From: Nostoc linckia z4
GTDB taxonomy: Bacteria > Cyanobacteriota > Cyanobacteriia > Cyanobacteriales > Nostocaceae
DNA: 64,000 nucleotides
NCBI RefSeq assembly: GCF_002608075.1
Contig: NZ_LAHA01000031.1
Location: 3,521 to 67,520, forward strand
Direction: 5' to 3'
The translations under genes and the position numbers were made by a program. Position 1 is the stretch's first letter. Every line of letters starts with the position of its first letter. Below are positions 1 through 8,861 of the stretch, piece after piece. A model generated the notes under the pieces. That model made no database searches and had not been told where the DNA came from. It saw only the letters and a program-made list of their open reading frames with translations.

Positions 1-46
1 CTTTCCCCTTTCCCCTTTCCCCCTTTCCCCCTTTCCCCTTTACCCT
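1..46. repeat. CTTTCCCC tandem tract
   Basis: A direct repeat of CTTTCCCC-like units lies just upstream of gatA. The same pyrimidine/purine tract recurs near 1575-1655, 3283-3318, 21892-21940, 33614-33690, 33760-33810 and 47612-47680, always between genes. It is a dispersed low-complexity intergenic repeat. No coding role is seen. Confidence 0.8.
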
Positions 47-96
47 CCATTCAATATGTACTAAAATCAAGGACTTGAGTCACAAAGAGAGCAATC

Positions 97-1557
97 ATGG
101 CATCCATCCGCGAGTTGCACGAACAGCTAGTAAAAAAAGAACGTTCTGCTGTTGAAATTACCCAAGAAGCTTTAGAGCGCATTCAAGCGTTAGAGCCGAA
201 ACTGCACAGTTTTTTATGTGTGACGGCAGAACGGGCATTAGAGCAGGCGGGTACTGTGGATGCCAAAATCGCTGCTGGAGAACAAATCGGACTGCTAGCA
301 GGGATTCCAGTGGGGATTAAGGACAATATGTGTACCAAGGGCATTACCACCACCTGCGGCTCCCGGATTTTGGAAAATTTTGTGCCGCCTTATGAATCAA
401 CAGTGACACAAAAACTGGCTGATGCTGGAGCGGTGATGGTGGGTAAAACTAATTTAGATGAGTTTGCGATGGGTAGTTCCACAGAAAACTCGGCCTACCA
501 AATTACGGCTAACCCTTGGGATTTGTCACGAGTCCCTGGTGGTTCTTCTGGTGGTTCTGCTGCTGCGGTAGCAGCCGAAGAATGTGTGGTTGCTCTCGGT
601 TCTGATACTGGGGGTTCCATTCGTCAACCTGCATCTTTTTGCGGTGTTGTGGGGATGAAACCAACTTATGGCTTGGTTTCGCGTTATGGTTTGGTGGCTT
701 ATGCTTCATCTTTAGATCAAATTGGGCCATTTGGAAACACAGTAGAAGATGCTGCGATATTATTGAATGCGATCGCAGGTTACGATCCCAAAGATTCCAC
801 TAGCCTCAAAGTTTCCATTCCCAACTACGCTGCTCACTTAAAACCAGACTTTAAACCAAGAGGCCAACTGAGAATTGGTATCATTAAAGAAACTTTTGGC
901 GAAGGTCTAGATTCTGTAGTAGAACAAGCTGTTACCAAAGCTGTTGACCAACTACAAAGCTTGGGAGCAGAAATTCATATAATTTCGTGTCCGCGCTTTC
1001 GTTATGGCTTGCCAACTTACTACATCATCGCTCCATCGGAAGCCTCAGCTAACCTAGCTCGTTACGATGGCGTTAAATACGGTTACCGAGCCGCTGATGC
1101 CGATAATCTGCTATCTATGTACACCCGTACCCGTGCCAATGGTTTTGGCACAGAAGTCAAACGCCGGATTATGATCGGCACTTACGCCCTTTCCGCTGGC
1201 TACTACGACGCCTATTATTTAAAAGCTCAAAAAGTCCGGACACTGATTAAGCAAGACTTTGAAAAAGCTTTTGGTAAAGTTGATGTGTTAGTTTGTCCCA
1301 CATCTCCCACAACAGCATTTAAAGCAGGGGAAAAAACTACTGACCCCTTAAGCATGTATCTAAATGACTTAATGACTATTCCCGTCAATCTTGCTGGCTT
1401 ACCTAGCATCAGCTTGCCATGTGGTTTTGACGATGGAGGGTTACCCATAGGATTACAGCTAATTGGTAATGTACTACGAGAAGACCAGCTTTTTCAGGTA
1501 GCTCATGCTTATGAGCAATCCACCAATTGGCATCTGCGTAAACCGCAAATATCTTAA
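97..1557 (+). CDS. gatA: Glutamyl/aspartyl-tRNA amidotransferase subunit A (GatA)
   Basis: This is the amidase subunit of the GatCAB complex. It hydrolyses glutamine and supplies ammonia to convert Glu-tRNA(Gln) or Asp-tRNA(Asn) to the amidated form. The 486 aa are the normal full length. The amidase-signature triad is visible: Lys75 in GIPVGIKDN, the cis-Ser near 150 in PGGSSGGS, and the nucleophile Ser174 in SDTGGSIRQPAS. The glycine/serine-rich signature spans about residues 147-181. The ATG is preceded by a purine-rich AAAGAGAG. No gatB or gatC is adjacent, which is usual in cyanobacteria where the gat genes are scattered. The identification is very secure. Confidence 0.97.
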   Translation: MASIRELHEQLVKKERSAVEITQEALERIQALEPKLHSFLCVTAERALEQAGTVDAKIAAGEQIGLLAGIPVGIKDNMCTKGITTTCGSRILENFVPPYESTVTQKLADAGAVMVGKTNLDEFAMGSSTENSAYQITANPWDLSRVPGGSSGGSAAAVAAEECVVALGSDTGGSIRQPASFCGVVGMKPTYGLVSRYGLVAYASSLDQIGPFGNTVEDAAILLNAIAGYDPKDSTSLKVSIPNYAAHLKPDFKPRGQLRIGIIKETFGEGLDSVVEQAVTKAVDQLQSLGAEIHIISCPRFRYGLPTYYIIAPSEASANLARYDGVKYGYRAADADNLLSMYTRTRANGFGTEVKRRIMIGTYALSAGYYDAYYLKAQKVRTLIKQDFEKAFGKVDVLVCPTSPTTAFKAGEKTTDPLSMYLNDLMTIPVNLAGLPSISLPCGFDDGGLPIGLQLIGNVLREDQLFQVAHAYEQSTNWHLRKPQIS

Positions 1558-1574
1558 AAATGGGCATGAGGTAG

Positions 1575-1655
1575 GGGAAAAGGTTAAAGGTTAAAGGGGA
1601 AAGGGGAAAGGAATAAATTTAATCTTTCTCGTTTTCCCCTTTCCCTTTCCCCATG
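1575..1655. repeat. Purine tract followed by pyrimidine tract (inverted low-complexity repeat)
   Basis: An AAAGGGGAAAGG run is followed about 25 bases later by CCCCTTTCCCTTTCCCC, so the transcript could fold into a long hairpin between the convergent genes gatA and the RodZ-like gene. It may act as a two-way transcription end, but there is no clean U-tract, so that is inference. Confidence 0.5.
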
Positions 1656-1667
1656 CCCTGTTTGCCT

Positions 1668-2123
1668 TCACTGATTACTAACTATCGACTGCTGATTGTT
1701 ATCTTCTGGAGTCACTGATTCAGCTGTCAGGCGTGGATTAAGTGTATGAAGAAGACCAGCAGACGCACTTAGTAATAATAAAATATAGGTAATAAGAAGA
1801 GGTATATATGTATTGCGTTTTTTATCTAAATTTTTATGAGTATTTTTAGGGTCTTGGCGGACAACATTCGCTATCAGCATGTGCGATAAAGCATTTCCAT
1901 CTAGGCCTAAGGCATCTCCATAACGACGGATGAATCCTTGGAGAAAAATAGGCTCTGGTAGTTCTTCAAATCGCTCATGTTCTAATGCTTCCAAAACGCC
2001 TAATCGAATCATTGTTTTTTCACTTATTTCTTCGATGCGTATGGATTTTTGTTGCCTCACTTGTCGCAAGTGTGTGCTGATTTCCTTTAGTTGCTCTAGT
2101 TGAGCTTCGTTTAAGGGTGTCAC
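1668..2123 (-). CDS. RodZ-like helix-turn-helix membrane protein
   Basis: The 151-aa protein has an N-terminal HTH_25-type domain (about residues 10-85, with the recognisable stretches IRIEEISEKTMI and FLQGFIRRYGDALGLD), a short basic linker and one transmembrane helix near residues 107-127, then a short tail. This matches the cytoplasmic HTH plus single membrane helix of RodZ, which links MreB to the membrane, but it lacks the long periplasmic DUF4115 domain of full RodZ. The start is GTG, chosen because AGGAGA lies about 7 bases upstream. It is convergent with gatA. A cell-shape role is inferred from the family; a transcription-factor role is possible but less likely given the membrane helix. 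Confidence 0.75.
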   Translation of the reverse strand: MTPLNEAQLEQLKEISTHLRQVRQQKSIRIEEISEKTMIRLGVLEALEHERFEELPEPIFLQGFIRRYGDALGLDGNALSHMLIANVVRQDPKNTHKNLDKKRNTYIPLLITYILLLLSASAGLLHTLNPRLTAESVTPEDNNQQSIVSNQ

Positions 2124-2280
2124 AGTCTTCTCCTGATATGGACTAACTCTACTTTCATTGATGAAGACTTAAACTTGCATACGTAAATTTACTAAATATT
2201 TGATTTTTAGATAAATTTTTTTTGTTATGGCTTAATCGCGTATTTTAAAATGCTAAAGCAGTTATATTCAGTATTTTTTT

Positions 2281-2289
2281 TGTTATAAT
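2281..2289 (+). promoter_or_regulatory. Extended -10 promoter element
   Basis: TGTTATAAT fits an extended -10 (TGn followed by TATAAT). It lies about 30 bases before the ATG of the downstream hydrolase, in an AT-rich gap between divergent genes. No good -35 is visible, which is consistent with the extended -10 class. Confidence 0.5.
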
Positions 2290-2319
2290 ATACACTCAAA
2301 AAAACAAAATCGGGGATGA

Positions 2320-3216
2320 ATGAAAAGTGACAAACTGCAATTTATAATACCAGTATTTACACGAATGCTACTCTGGGCTGGGATAATTACGGCGTTTAGT
2401 TACTTAGGCATTTGTCTATTTCTTTTTATCAGCCAAACTCGATTCATTTTCTTTCCCACTCCTGTGATTGAAAAGACACCGGAGTTTTTTAATCTCCCTT
2501 ACGAAGAAGTTTGGTTACCTGTAGCTGCAAAAACAGGTAAGTTAGAACGCATTCATGGTTGGTGGATAAAAACTAAGCAACCAAATGCCAAGGTGTTGCT
2601 ATATTTGCACGGTAACGGCATTAATATTGGCGCAAATGTAGCTCACGCCAATCGATTTTATCAGTTAGGATTTTCAGTGTTACTAATTGATTATCGGGGT
2701 TATGGCCGCAGTGGAGGTTCTTTTCCCAATGAAAAGCGGGTTTACGAGGATGCAGCCACAGCTTGGAATTACTTAGTACAGCAACAACAAATTTCACCCA
2801 GGCAAATTTTTATTTATGGTCATTCTTTGGGGGGTGCAATAGCCATCGATTTAGCAGTGAAACAGCCACAAGCTGCTGGTTTAATCGTGGAAAGCTCTTT
2901 TACATCCATCCGCGATTTAATTACTTATCGAAAAAAATTTTGGATGTTTCCTGTAGATTTAATTTTGACACAGCGATTTGAATCTATTAAAAAATTGCCA
3001 AACTTAAAAATACCTGTTTTATTCATTCATGGCGTTGCTGATTCAGCTGTACCTTCTTTTATGAGCGAAAAACTTTATGCTGCTGCTCCCGAACCAAAGC
3101 AACTATTTTTAGTTCCAACTGCGGAGCATAATAATACCGCAGTAGTAGGAGGTTCAGAATATTTGCAATGGATAGAGTCTTTTGTTAAACAAGTTTTAGC
3201 AGTAGATAAACTATAA
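2320..3216 (+). CDS. Membrane-anchored alpha/beta hydrolase
   Basis: The 298-aa serine hydrolase is of the ABHD13/BEM46-like type. An N-terminal hydrophobic helix (about residues 15-38) should anchor it in the membrane. The oxyanion-side HGNG lies at 97-100, the nucleophile elbow GHSLGG carries Ser169, Asp241 sits in HGVADSAVP and His270 in PTAEHNN, giving a complete catalytic triad. The substrate cannot be told from sequence; esterase or lipase-like activity on small acyl esters is the family expectation. A GGGGA ribosome site precedes the ATG, and an extended -10 lies close upstream. It stands alone between the divergent RodZ-like gene and the convergent TIGR02588 gene. Confidence 0.85.
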   Translation: MKSDKLQFIIPVFTRMLLWAGIITAFSYLGICLFLFISQTRFIFFPTPVIEKTPEFFNLPYEEVWLPVAAKTGKLERIHGWWIKTKQPNAKVLLYLHGNGINIGANVAHANRFYQLGFSVLLIDYRGYGRSGGSFPNEKRVYEDAATAWNYLVQQQQISPRQIFIYGHSLGGAIAIDLAVKQPQAAGLIVESSFTSIRDLITYRKKFWMFPVDLILTQRFESIKKLPNLKIPVLFIHGVADSAVPSFMSEKLYAAAPEPKQLFLVPTAEHNNTAVVGGSEYLQWIESFVKQVLAVDKL

Positions 3217-3282
3217 ATACTAATATTTTAGGCATTATTGAATAGAGTTCTTGCAAAAGTGCTTTTTGGACTCTTGTGGTCA

Positions 3283-3412
3283 AAGGGAAAAGGGAAAATA
3301 CCAAACCTTTCCCCCTTTACCCGACTTATGCAAGAAGTCTATGCAACAGGTCTAATATGAGGATAAAAATTAAAAATTCAGAATTCTGAATTCTGACTCC
3401 TGAATTCTCTTG
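3283..3412. repeat. Purine/pyrimidine tract plus GAATTC-rich repeat
   Basis: The gap between two convergent genes holds an AAAGGGAAAAGGG tract, its pyrimidine complement, and then repeated AGAATTCTGAATTCTGACTCCTGAATTCT. A closely similar GACTCCTGAATTCTGAATTCTGA occurs at 18041-18063, next to the CHASE2 kinase gene, so this is another dispersed short repeat. Confidence 0.6.
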
Positions 3413-3414
3413 CA

Positions 3415-3813
3415 TTATGGCAATTTATAACTACCAATACGCAGATTTAATTTACCTTTGCTGGGGTTTTTGCTGAATACAAATGCGCCTTCTTCTGTTT
3501 CTCGACTAGATAAAAAGTCAATTTGTTGTTCTCCTGATTCTGCAACTTCGCCATCAATTACTAACTCAGCAATAATTTGAACTGACTCGGCTGTGCCTCC
3601 TCCAGTATTTGCGACTTCAAAAGGTACATAAAATTGCCCATTAATTTCGCGGATCGTCTCTTTTTTACTGACAGAAATAATAGGAGGTTGGTTTTTTTCG
3701 TTTAGCCAAGTGTAGACTACTAAACTTACAATGATGGCTAGGATAAACGAGGCAATAGTGAATGTTACCCACTCAGCAAAAGAACGCTTTGGTTTTTGTT
3801 CTGTTTTAGTCAT
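3415..3813 (-). CDS. TIGR02588 family membrane protein
   Basis: The 132-aa protein has one N-terminal membrane helix (about residues 15-35) after a basic cytoplasmic start, and an extracytoplasmic beta-rich domain of about 90 residues containing GQFYVPFEVANTGGGTAESV. This is the TIGR02588 family, normally found beside TIGR02587. The start overlaps the end of the upstream gene by four bases (ATGA type), so the two are almost certainly translationally coupled. Function is unknown in the literature I can recall; a membrane pair or complex is the simplest reading. Confidence 0.8.
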   Translation of the reverse strand: MTKTEQKPKRSFAEWVTFTIASFILAIIVSLVVYTWLNEKNQPPIISVSKKETIREINGQFYVPFEVANTGGGTAESVQIIAELVIDGEVAESGEQQIDFLSSRETEEGAFVFSKNPSKGKLNLRIGSYKLP

Positions 3814-4697
3814 ATCGCTAACCTACCAGCTGCGCCGCCAATAGTCGCAGGTAAACCTAACATTAAGGTGTGGTCTAACCACATTGTCCAGGGGTCGCTA
3901 AAAGTCAACTTTTGAAAGAACCACAGCATAAAAGCACCTGCTAGTAGTGATACTAGATAAGACATGATAGTTTCGCTAGATGGCCTTTGGAAAATTCCTT
4001 TTTGCTGTCTTCGCTTTCGCTGGTCAGAAAAGCCTGCTTGAAATACAATGCTATAAGAAATCAGCAAAGATGCAGCGATAATTGCTAATTCCCAAAGCGG
4101 TGAAGCGGCGGCGGCTAACATGGTAATTTCATCTGTTGGCGCAATGTTAAATGCAACAACGATCGCACCAATTAAAGTTGCACCTATATCTGCTAAAGTG
4201 GCATCTATTTCGCTTTCGTTTTTCTTAGCTTTATCATATTTGCCAGGTATTGTTTCCTCGTCGCCATTGCCGTTTCTAGTGTCTCCCAAAAACTGGTTGG
4301 CTAATGCTACGCCAAGAGTGAAAGGTACACTTTCAAAAATAATTTTACCTAAAGATTCTCTCAGGGAAGTTTCTAGGGTCAATTCTCGCAATAGTAGCAG
4401 CACAAAGGTAGAGCAAATTATTCCAATGGCCATTGCTTCTACAGTATCCATTGCAGCTTGTTGAGCTTCCCAAGTATATCTGCGTTTGCGAAAACCTTCT
4501 GTTTGGTTGAGCAAGAAAACCACAATAAACATCAGGGCGATGGCCATCATCATCAGTTGTGGTTTTGCCAGCGATCCAATCCACCAGACCTCCATTGTGT
4601 ACAGCAAAGGTATGCCAAATAAAAAACCTCCACACGCACCGCGAATGATGTCATTAATTTCGCTTTTCCAGATGTTTTTATGACGTTTTGTTGCCAC
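3810..4697 (-). CDS. TIGR02587 family integral membrane protein
   Basis: The 295-aa polytopic protein has about seven or eight hydrophobic segments, for example residues 20-40, 48-66, 88-106, 120-140, 165-185, 200-222, 245-262 and 275-292. A charged cytoplasmic loop (GDTRNGNGDEETIPGKYDKAKKNE) separates the two halves. It is the usual partner of TIGR02588, which overlaps its stop codon by four bases. No catalytic motif or transporter signature is visible. The function of the pair is undescribed as far as I know. Confidence 0.8.
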   Translation of the reverse strand: MATKRHKNIWKSEINDIIRGACGGFLFGIPLLYTMEVWWIGSLAKPQLMMMAIALMFIVVFLLNQTEGFRKRRYTWEAQQAAMDTVEAMAIGIICSTFVLLLLRELTLETSLRESLGKIIFESVPFTLGVALANQFLGDTRNGNGDEETIPGKYDKAKKNESEIDATLADIGATLIGAIVVAFNIAPTDEITMLAAAASPLWELAIIAASLLISYSIVFQAGFSDQRKRRQQKGIFQRPSSETIMSYLVSLLAGAFMLWFFQKLTFSDPWTMWLDHTLMLGLPATIGGAAGRLAI

Positions 4698-4999
4698 TCC
4701 TTGACTTTCCTTTGTTGTGAAAATTTGCTTTTGATGGAAATTGCCAAAGCGATAGGGGCGTATGGTTGTACGCCCCTAGATATCTATCTGCTGATTGTAT
4801 CGTGACTTTTTCTTCAAAATATATAAATTCTCTATTATCCATCACCTACATTTTAGACTATGCGGTGTTGCACCATTTGGCATCCATCTTAAGATATTAT
4901 ACTTTGCATAATTTTTCTCCCCCTTGATGGAAGTAACAAACAATACATTGCTATTACATTTAGTAGTAACTTGACTAACTACAAGCCGGAGATAAAACC
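4698..4999. other. Intergenic gap of about 300 bases with one hairpin
   Basis: The gap lies between the divergent TIGR02587 and CsbD genes. The only clear structure is a perfect 10-bp stem, TAGGGGCGTA (4753-4762) and TACGCCCCTA (4769-4778), with a 6-base loop. A degenerate relative occurs at 47538-47563. No conserved gene is seen. Confidence 0.5.
4753..4778. repeat. TAGGGGCGTA palindromic repeat
   Basis: A perfect 10-bp inverted repeat with a 6-base loop. There is no T-run, so it is more likely a dispersed palindromic element than a terminator. A related copy is at 47538-47563. Confidence 0.6.
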
Positions 5000-5182
5000 A
5001 TGAGTGCCGAAAAAAGAATCGAAGCGACTGCAAAAAATATAGAAGGAAAAATTCAAGAGATTGTGGGTGAAGTAACTGGTAATCCCCAAGATAAAGCTGA
5101 AGGACAAGCAAAGCAAGCCGAAGCCCAAGGTATTCACGTTGTAGAAAACATCAAAGATGAAATCAAGAAAGCTTTAAGCTAG
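5000..5182 (+). CDS. CsbD family stress-response protein
   Basis: This small, charged, helical 60-aa protein matches the CsbD family over its whole length, with the typical IEGKIQEIVGEVTGNPQDKAEGQ segment split around NPQDKAEGQAKQ. CsbD-like proteins are induced by general stress in many bacteria; the biochemical role is not known. It is preceded by GGAG (in GCCGGAGATAAAACC) and followed by a strong terminator at 5248, so it is probably a single-gene transcript. Confidence 0.88.
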   Translation: MSAEKRIEATAKNIEGKIQEIVGEVTGNPQDKAEGQAKQAEAQGIHVVENIKDEIKKALS

Positions 5183-5247
5183 TGTAGCCTATGCAATGTA
5201 ATTCATAATTTTAGTGCAGATTCATTTCAGGTATTTTAACATTAACT

Positions 5248-5281
5248 ACTCCACTAACTTCGATGAAGTGGAGTTTTTTTT
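5248..5281 (+). terminator. Rho-independent terminator of the CsbD gene
   Basis: A stem of ACTCCACT (5248-5255) and AGTGGAGT (5267-5274) is followed directly by seven T residues. It lies 65 bases after the CsbD stop codon and fits an intrinsic terminator for that transcript. Confidence 0.8.
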
Positions 5282-5343
5282 ATTTGGGCAAAATTAGCTA
5301 ACAACTTAGCTCCAATTAGAATTTTTCTAGCAATTTGATTCAA

Positions 5344-5619
5344 TTAATAAGTAGCACGATTAGACACTAAATTCCATATAAAGATAGCGATGATTGCACC
5401 AATGACGGCAACAATTATACCAGGGATACTCAGGGATGCGGCAGCCAATTGAAATCTACCAGTCTCTAAAAGAGTAACTAATATTCCGCCAACTACAGCA
5501 CCTATAATACCCAGTACCATAGTTGCAATGATTCCACCACCTTGACGACCGGGATAGATAGCTTTTGCTATAGCTCCGGCAATCAAACCCAGAATTATCC
5601 AAGCAATAATGTTCAGCAT
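5344..5619 (-). CDS. GlsB/YeaQ/YmgE family membrane protein
   Basis: The 91-aa protein is almost entirely hydrophobic and glycine rich, with three membrane segments (about residues 3-22, 30-50 and 60-85). The AKAIYPGRQGGG loop after the first helix is characteristic of the transglycosylase-associated / GlsB family. These proteins are stress-linked; no enzyme activity is established. It is convergent with the CsbD gene, another stress family. Confidence 0.88.
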   Translation of the reverse strand: MLNIIAWIILGLIAGAIAKAIYPGRQGGGIIATMVLGIIGAVVGGILVTLLETGRFQLAAASLSIPGIIVAVIGAIIAIFIWNLVSNRATY

Positions 5620-5926
5620 AAATTAATCCATCAGAAAAGTTAATAACTAGCTTAGAAATTACAATACTGTTTTCCTTCTACCATAAGATATAGGTATTAA
5701 ATTCGGGGAAAGTTAACACACTTTACTAAACTTCACGATTATAAGTCCTATATTTAGAAAATAACGGCTGAAGTTCTGATACCATTTGTTTGTCAAGCTG
5801 CGCCAAATATGCCACTTTTTTTCAACGCAAAGGTACACAGAGATTTTTTAAAGATAATTCGCTATGTCGGAGAATAATTAGGCGCATCTTTATAAAGAAT
5901 TGGTATGAATACGAACTTCCTATTAA
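5620..5926. other. Intergenic gap, nothing recognised
   Basis: About 300 bases of AT-rich DNA lie between two minus-strand genes. I see no gene, hairpin or known repeat in it. Confidence 0.4.
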
Positions 5927-8725
5927 TTAAGAACATTCACGGCTTAAAACAACCTTGTCATTTGATAGTCGATATATTCCTTGCGGTTCAATTATGGGGT
6001 CACCAATTTTCCATCTTGAACGGGAAATATTTCTTGTAGACGAATTGTTTTGATTTGAGACAGACTGCATAGTTCCAGTGGAATATGGTGAAAGTGGTGC
6101 ATCACCAGGACGTTCGGGTAAACCGCCAGAACCGGTGACAAAAAAACTACCACCTTGTTGATTATTCCGTCTGACAATACAACTATTGGCGAGTAAAGCG
6201 TTGGTATCAATTGCATTTTCTGGTAGTTCTGTCAAACTGTTTTGCAGAAAGCTGATGTCGGGTACTCCGGTAATAGTTCCTGAAACTGCACCACTGGCAT
6301 TGACATCTACTTGTTGATTGTCATTAAGTGTATTTATGGTAGCAGTATCAGTTGTAAAAGCAGTAGGACGATAGAGGGGAGAACTGAGAAATGCACGGGT
6401 GTTGAATCTAATATCCCCGCCTTGACCATCGCTGGCAAATGAGAGAATATCGCTATCATCAAGGGCAATAATTGAATTGGCACTTAGAGTAATATCACCG
6501 CCTCCACCAGCGCCAGTAAAAACATTAGTGCGAATGTCGCTGTTACCAAAAAGGCGGATATTTTCTGCATTAATATTGATATTTCCTCCAGAAGATTGTA
6601 TCGAGGAGGTAGAAATATTACTATTAGTTGCAATTAAATTTCTTGCGGCATTCAAATTAATATTACCCGCTTTTCCTGTTCCTTCACTCAGGGCAACAAT
6701 TTGGGCATTATCAGTTAATTCAACTGCGTCAGCTTTGATTATTAAGTTTCCGCCATCACCGGAACTTGTAGTTTTAGTTGAGATTACTGAACCATCACGG
6801 GCAATGAATTCTCCTGTTTCTAAAGTGAAAGTTCCGGCTTTTCCTGCACCTAGAGTTTCAGTTGATATTATGTTCTGACGGTTTTTATCAGTGGGTGATA
6901 TACTACTCATGACTACTGATTTAGTCGCCCGTATATTAATATTTCCAGAGTTGGACTGACCTAAGTTTTGTGTATTTTGTAAATTAATATCATTACGCAG
7001 TAGTAATATTGCAGTAAGTAGAGTCTGCTCAATTGCTGGATCTAGAAAATTATTTGTTTTGGTTAAAACATCTAAAGAGTTATTGCTGATGAAGTCAAAG
7101 CTACTATTAGTTAATTGACTGCCATCAAGTATATTTAAATTTTCAGTTTCGATATTAATATTACCACCTGATGCCGCACTAAAAGAATTAGCAAATATTC
7201 CGCTATTTGACAAATTGATAGAATCGGAAATTTTGAGCGTTGTATCACCAGGATTTCCTTGTCCTAAAAAGCTAGTAGTTGCGATTGCTGATACATTTTC
7301 CAGGTTTAATGTTTTAGCAGAAATCATCATATTTCCTCCAGCACCTTGAGTAGTTGAGTTACCTAACCCAATAGAGGAAGTAGATAATGTACTATTATTC
7401 AAGTTGACAGAATTAGTAGCTTGTATTGATACATTACCTGCATTACCCTGTCCGCCATAAGTTGCAGTACCAATAAAAGCCAAATTCATGTTCAAGTTTT
7501 CTGTATTAATTAAAATATCTCCGCCATCTCCAGTACTAGATGTATTTGTAACAATCACAGGAAGACGAGTAACACCAGACATATTGAGAGACATATTGAG
7601 ATTTTGGGTATTAATGATAATATCTCCACCCTTTCCAATCCCTTCTGCATTTGTACCAATGCTAGAAATATCAAATATATTGAGATTTTGGGTATCAATG
7701 ATAATATTTCCGCCCGTTCCAGCAGCGTATTTAAGTGTAGCAATCTGAGATGATTCAAAAATATCTAACTGTGATGCTTGAATTTTTATGTTTCTGCTAT
7801 TTTGATTGCGGAAAGTTACTGAAATAATTTCAGATTGTCCAGCAATTTTAATATTATTACCTACCAATTGAGTTTCACCACCAGCTTCACCAGTAGTATT
7901 GATGAGTGCTTGCTTAGTTAAATAAATATCTGCTTTAGCAACATTTGTTGGGAATATTAAATCGAGATTATTCCCATCTATATTTAATGCAACACTACCA
8001 TTTTCTGCCAATCCTCCTACTTCAACTTTGCCACCTAAAGCTGTGATTATACCGCCATCAAAAATGACATTACCGCCTAAGAGTAATATGCTTTTCTCAT
8101 AGGAAGAAGTAATTCCTGATGTTATGCCTGGATAAAGATTTACGCCTCTTGATTGATTAATAATTGGCGCAGGTTGTATTTGATTAAACAAAAAAGCCGA
8201 AGGATTAATCGTCAAAAGTTGAGGAACTTCGGGACTAGAAGCGCTAAATAATCCTTGGTTATTAAATCGTACCGCATCCGCAGTAGTAGCAACGAATGAA
8301 CCACCAACATTGATGCTACCATTTTGACCAAATATAATGCCATTGGGATTAATTAAAAATAAATTGGCTTTGGAAGGAGAAAAGTCACTTTGAAGAGTAC
8401 CCAGAACACCAAAAATCTCCGAACGGTTTGTTCCTGCCACTCGTGCTAATATATTTTGAATATCAGCGCTAGGGTTAATAAAATAAGCACTTCGACCCTC
8501 GCTGACATTAAACTCCCGAAAACTGTGAAATAGGTTAATACCTCTAATTGCTCCTCCTTGGATTAATTCTATAGGCAGACCCAAGAAGTTTTCTTCAACT
8601 AAAGAACTTTCGGAGTTTAAAGTATCATCAGGTACGATGTTACTACTTTGAGCTAAAACTGATTCTGCCAATACAACGCAAATCAACCAACTTATTACAG
8701 TTAGTTGTGTCAGAATTTTTTTCAT
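5927..8725 (-). CDS. Filamentous-haemagglutinin-type secreted protein (TpsA-like)
   Basis: The 932-aa protein begins with a signal peptide (hydrophobic run residues 8-24, cleavage near VLAQSS). The TPS/haemag_act domain follows at about 30-160, with the hallmark NPNGIIFGQNGSINVGGSF. After that come hundreds of residues of beta-helix-like repeats rich in GNINI, GGDI and LNI motifs. The C-terminal segment around NSCIVRRNNQQGGSFFVTGSGGLP is typical of cyanobacterial members. It should be exported by two-partner secretion, but no TpsB porin gene is present in this window. It is divergent from a CHAT-TPR gene with which such proteins commonly cluster in cyanobacteria. An adhesion or surface role is inferred. 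Confidence 0.88.
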   Translation of the reverse strand: MKKILTQLTVISWLICVVLAESVLAQSSNIVPDDTLNSESSLVEENFLGLPIELIQGGAIRGINLFHSFREFNVSEGRSAYFINPSADIQNILARVAGTNRSEIFGVLGTLQSDFSPSKANLFLINPNGIIFGQNGSINVGGSFVATTADAVRFNNQGLFSASSPEVPQLLTINPSAFLFNQIQPAPIINQSRGVNLYPGITSGITSSYEKSILLLGGNVIFDGGIITALGGKVEVGGLAENGSVALNIDGNNLDLIFPTNVAKADIYLTKQALINTTGEAGGETQLVGNNIKIAGQSEIISVTFRNQNSRNIKIQASQLDIFESSQIATLKYAAGTGGNIIIDTQNLNIFDISSIGTNAEGIGKGGDIIINTQNLNMSLNMSGVTRLPVIVTNTSSTGDGGDILINTENLNMNLAFIGTATYGGQGNAGNVSIQATNSVNLNNSTLSTSSIGLGNSTTQGAGGNMMISAKTLNLENVSAIATTSFLGQGNPGDTTLKISDSINLSNSGIFANSFSAASGGNINIETENLNILDGSQLTNSSFDFISNNSLDVLTKTNNFLDPAIEQTLLTAILLLRNDINLQNTQNLGQSNSGNINIRATKSVVMSSISPTDKNRQNIISTETLGAGKAGTFTLETGEFIARDGSVISTKTTSSGDGGNLIIKADAVELTDNAQIVALSEGTGKAGNINLNAARNLIATNSNISTSSIQSSGGNININAENIRLFGNSDIRTNVFTGAGGGGDITLSANSIIALDDSDILSFASDGQGGDIRFNTRAFLSSPLYRPTAFTTDTATINTLNDNQQVDVNASGAVSGTITGVPDISFLQNSLTELPENAIDTNALLANSCIVRRNNQQGGSFFVTGSGGLPERPGDAPLSPYSTGTMQSVSNQNNSSTRNISRSRWKIGDPIIEPQGIYRLSNDKVVLSRECS

Positions 8726-8741
8726 GATTTATTCAAGGTTC

Positions 8742-8774
8742 AGATCCCCGACTTCTTAAAGAAGTCGGGGATCT
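8742..8774. repeat. AGATCCCCGACTTCTT palindromic element, copy 1
   Basis: A 16-bp perfect inverted repeat with a one-base centre. It lies between the divergent secreted-protein and CHAT genes, so it sits in both 5' regions. Copies occur at 14211-14243, 26780-26812 and, degenerate, at 34119-34150. Confidence 0.85.
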
Positions 8775-8861
8775 TATTTTATTGATTATTAATAGTGAAT
8801 ATACCTGATTAGAGATAAAATACAAAACTAACTTTGTTAATTATTTATTGTCAATCTACCT

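Noticed and set aside
5183..5247. Possible small RNA after CsbD
   Set aside because: Only the terminator hairpin is clear; no promoter or independent structure is visible.
6477..6878. Plus-strand frame inside the secreted haemagglutinin gene
   Set aside because: Shadow of the repeat-rich minus-strand gene; no family features.
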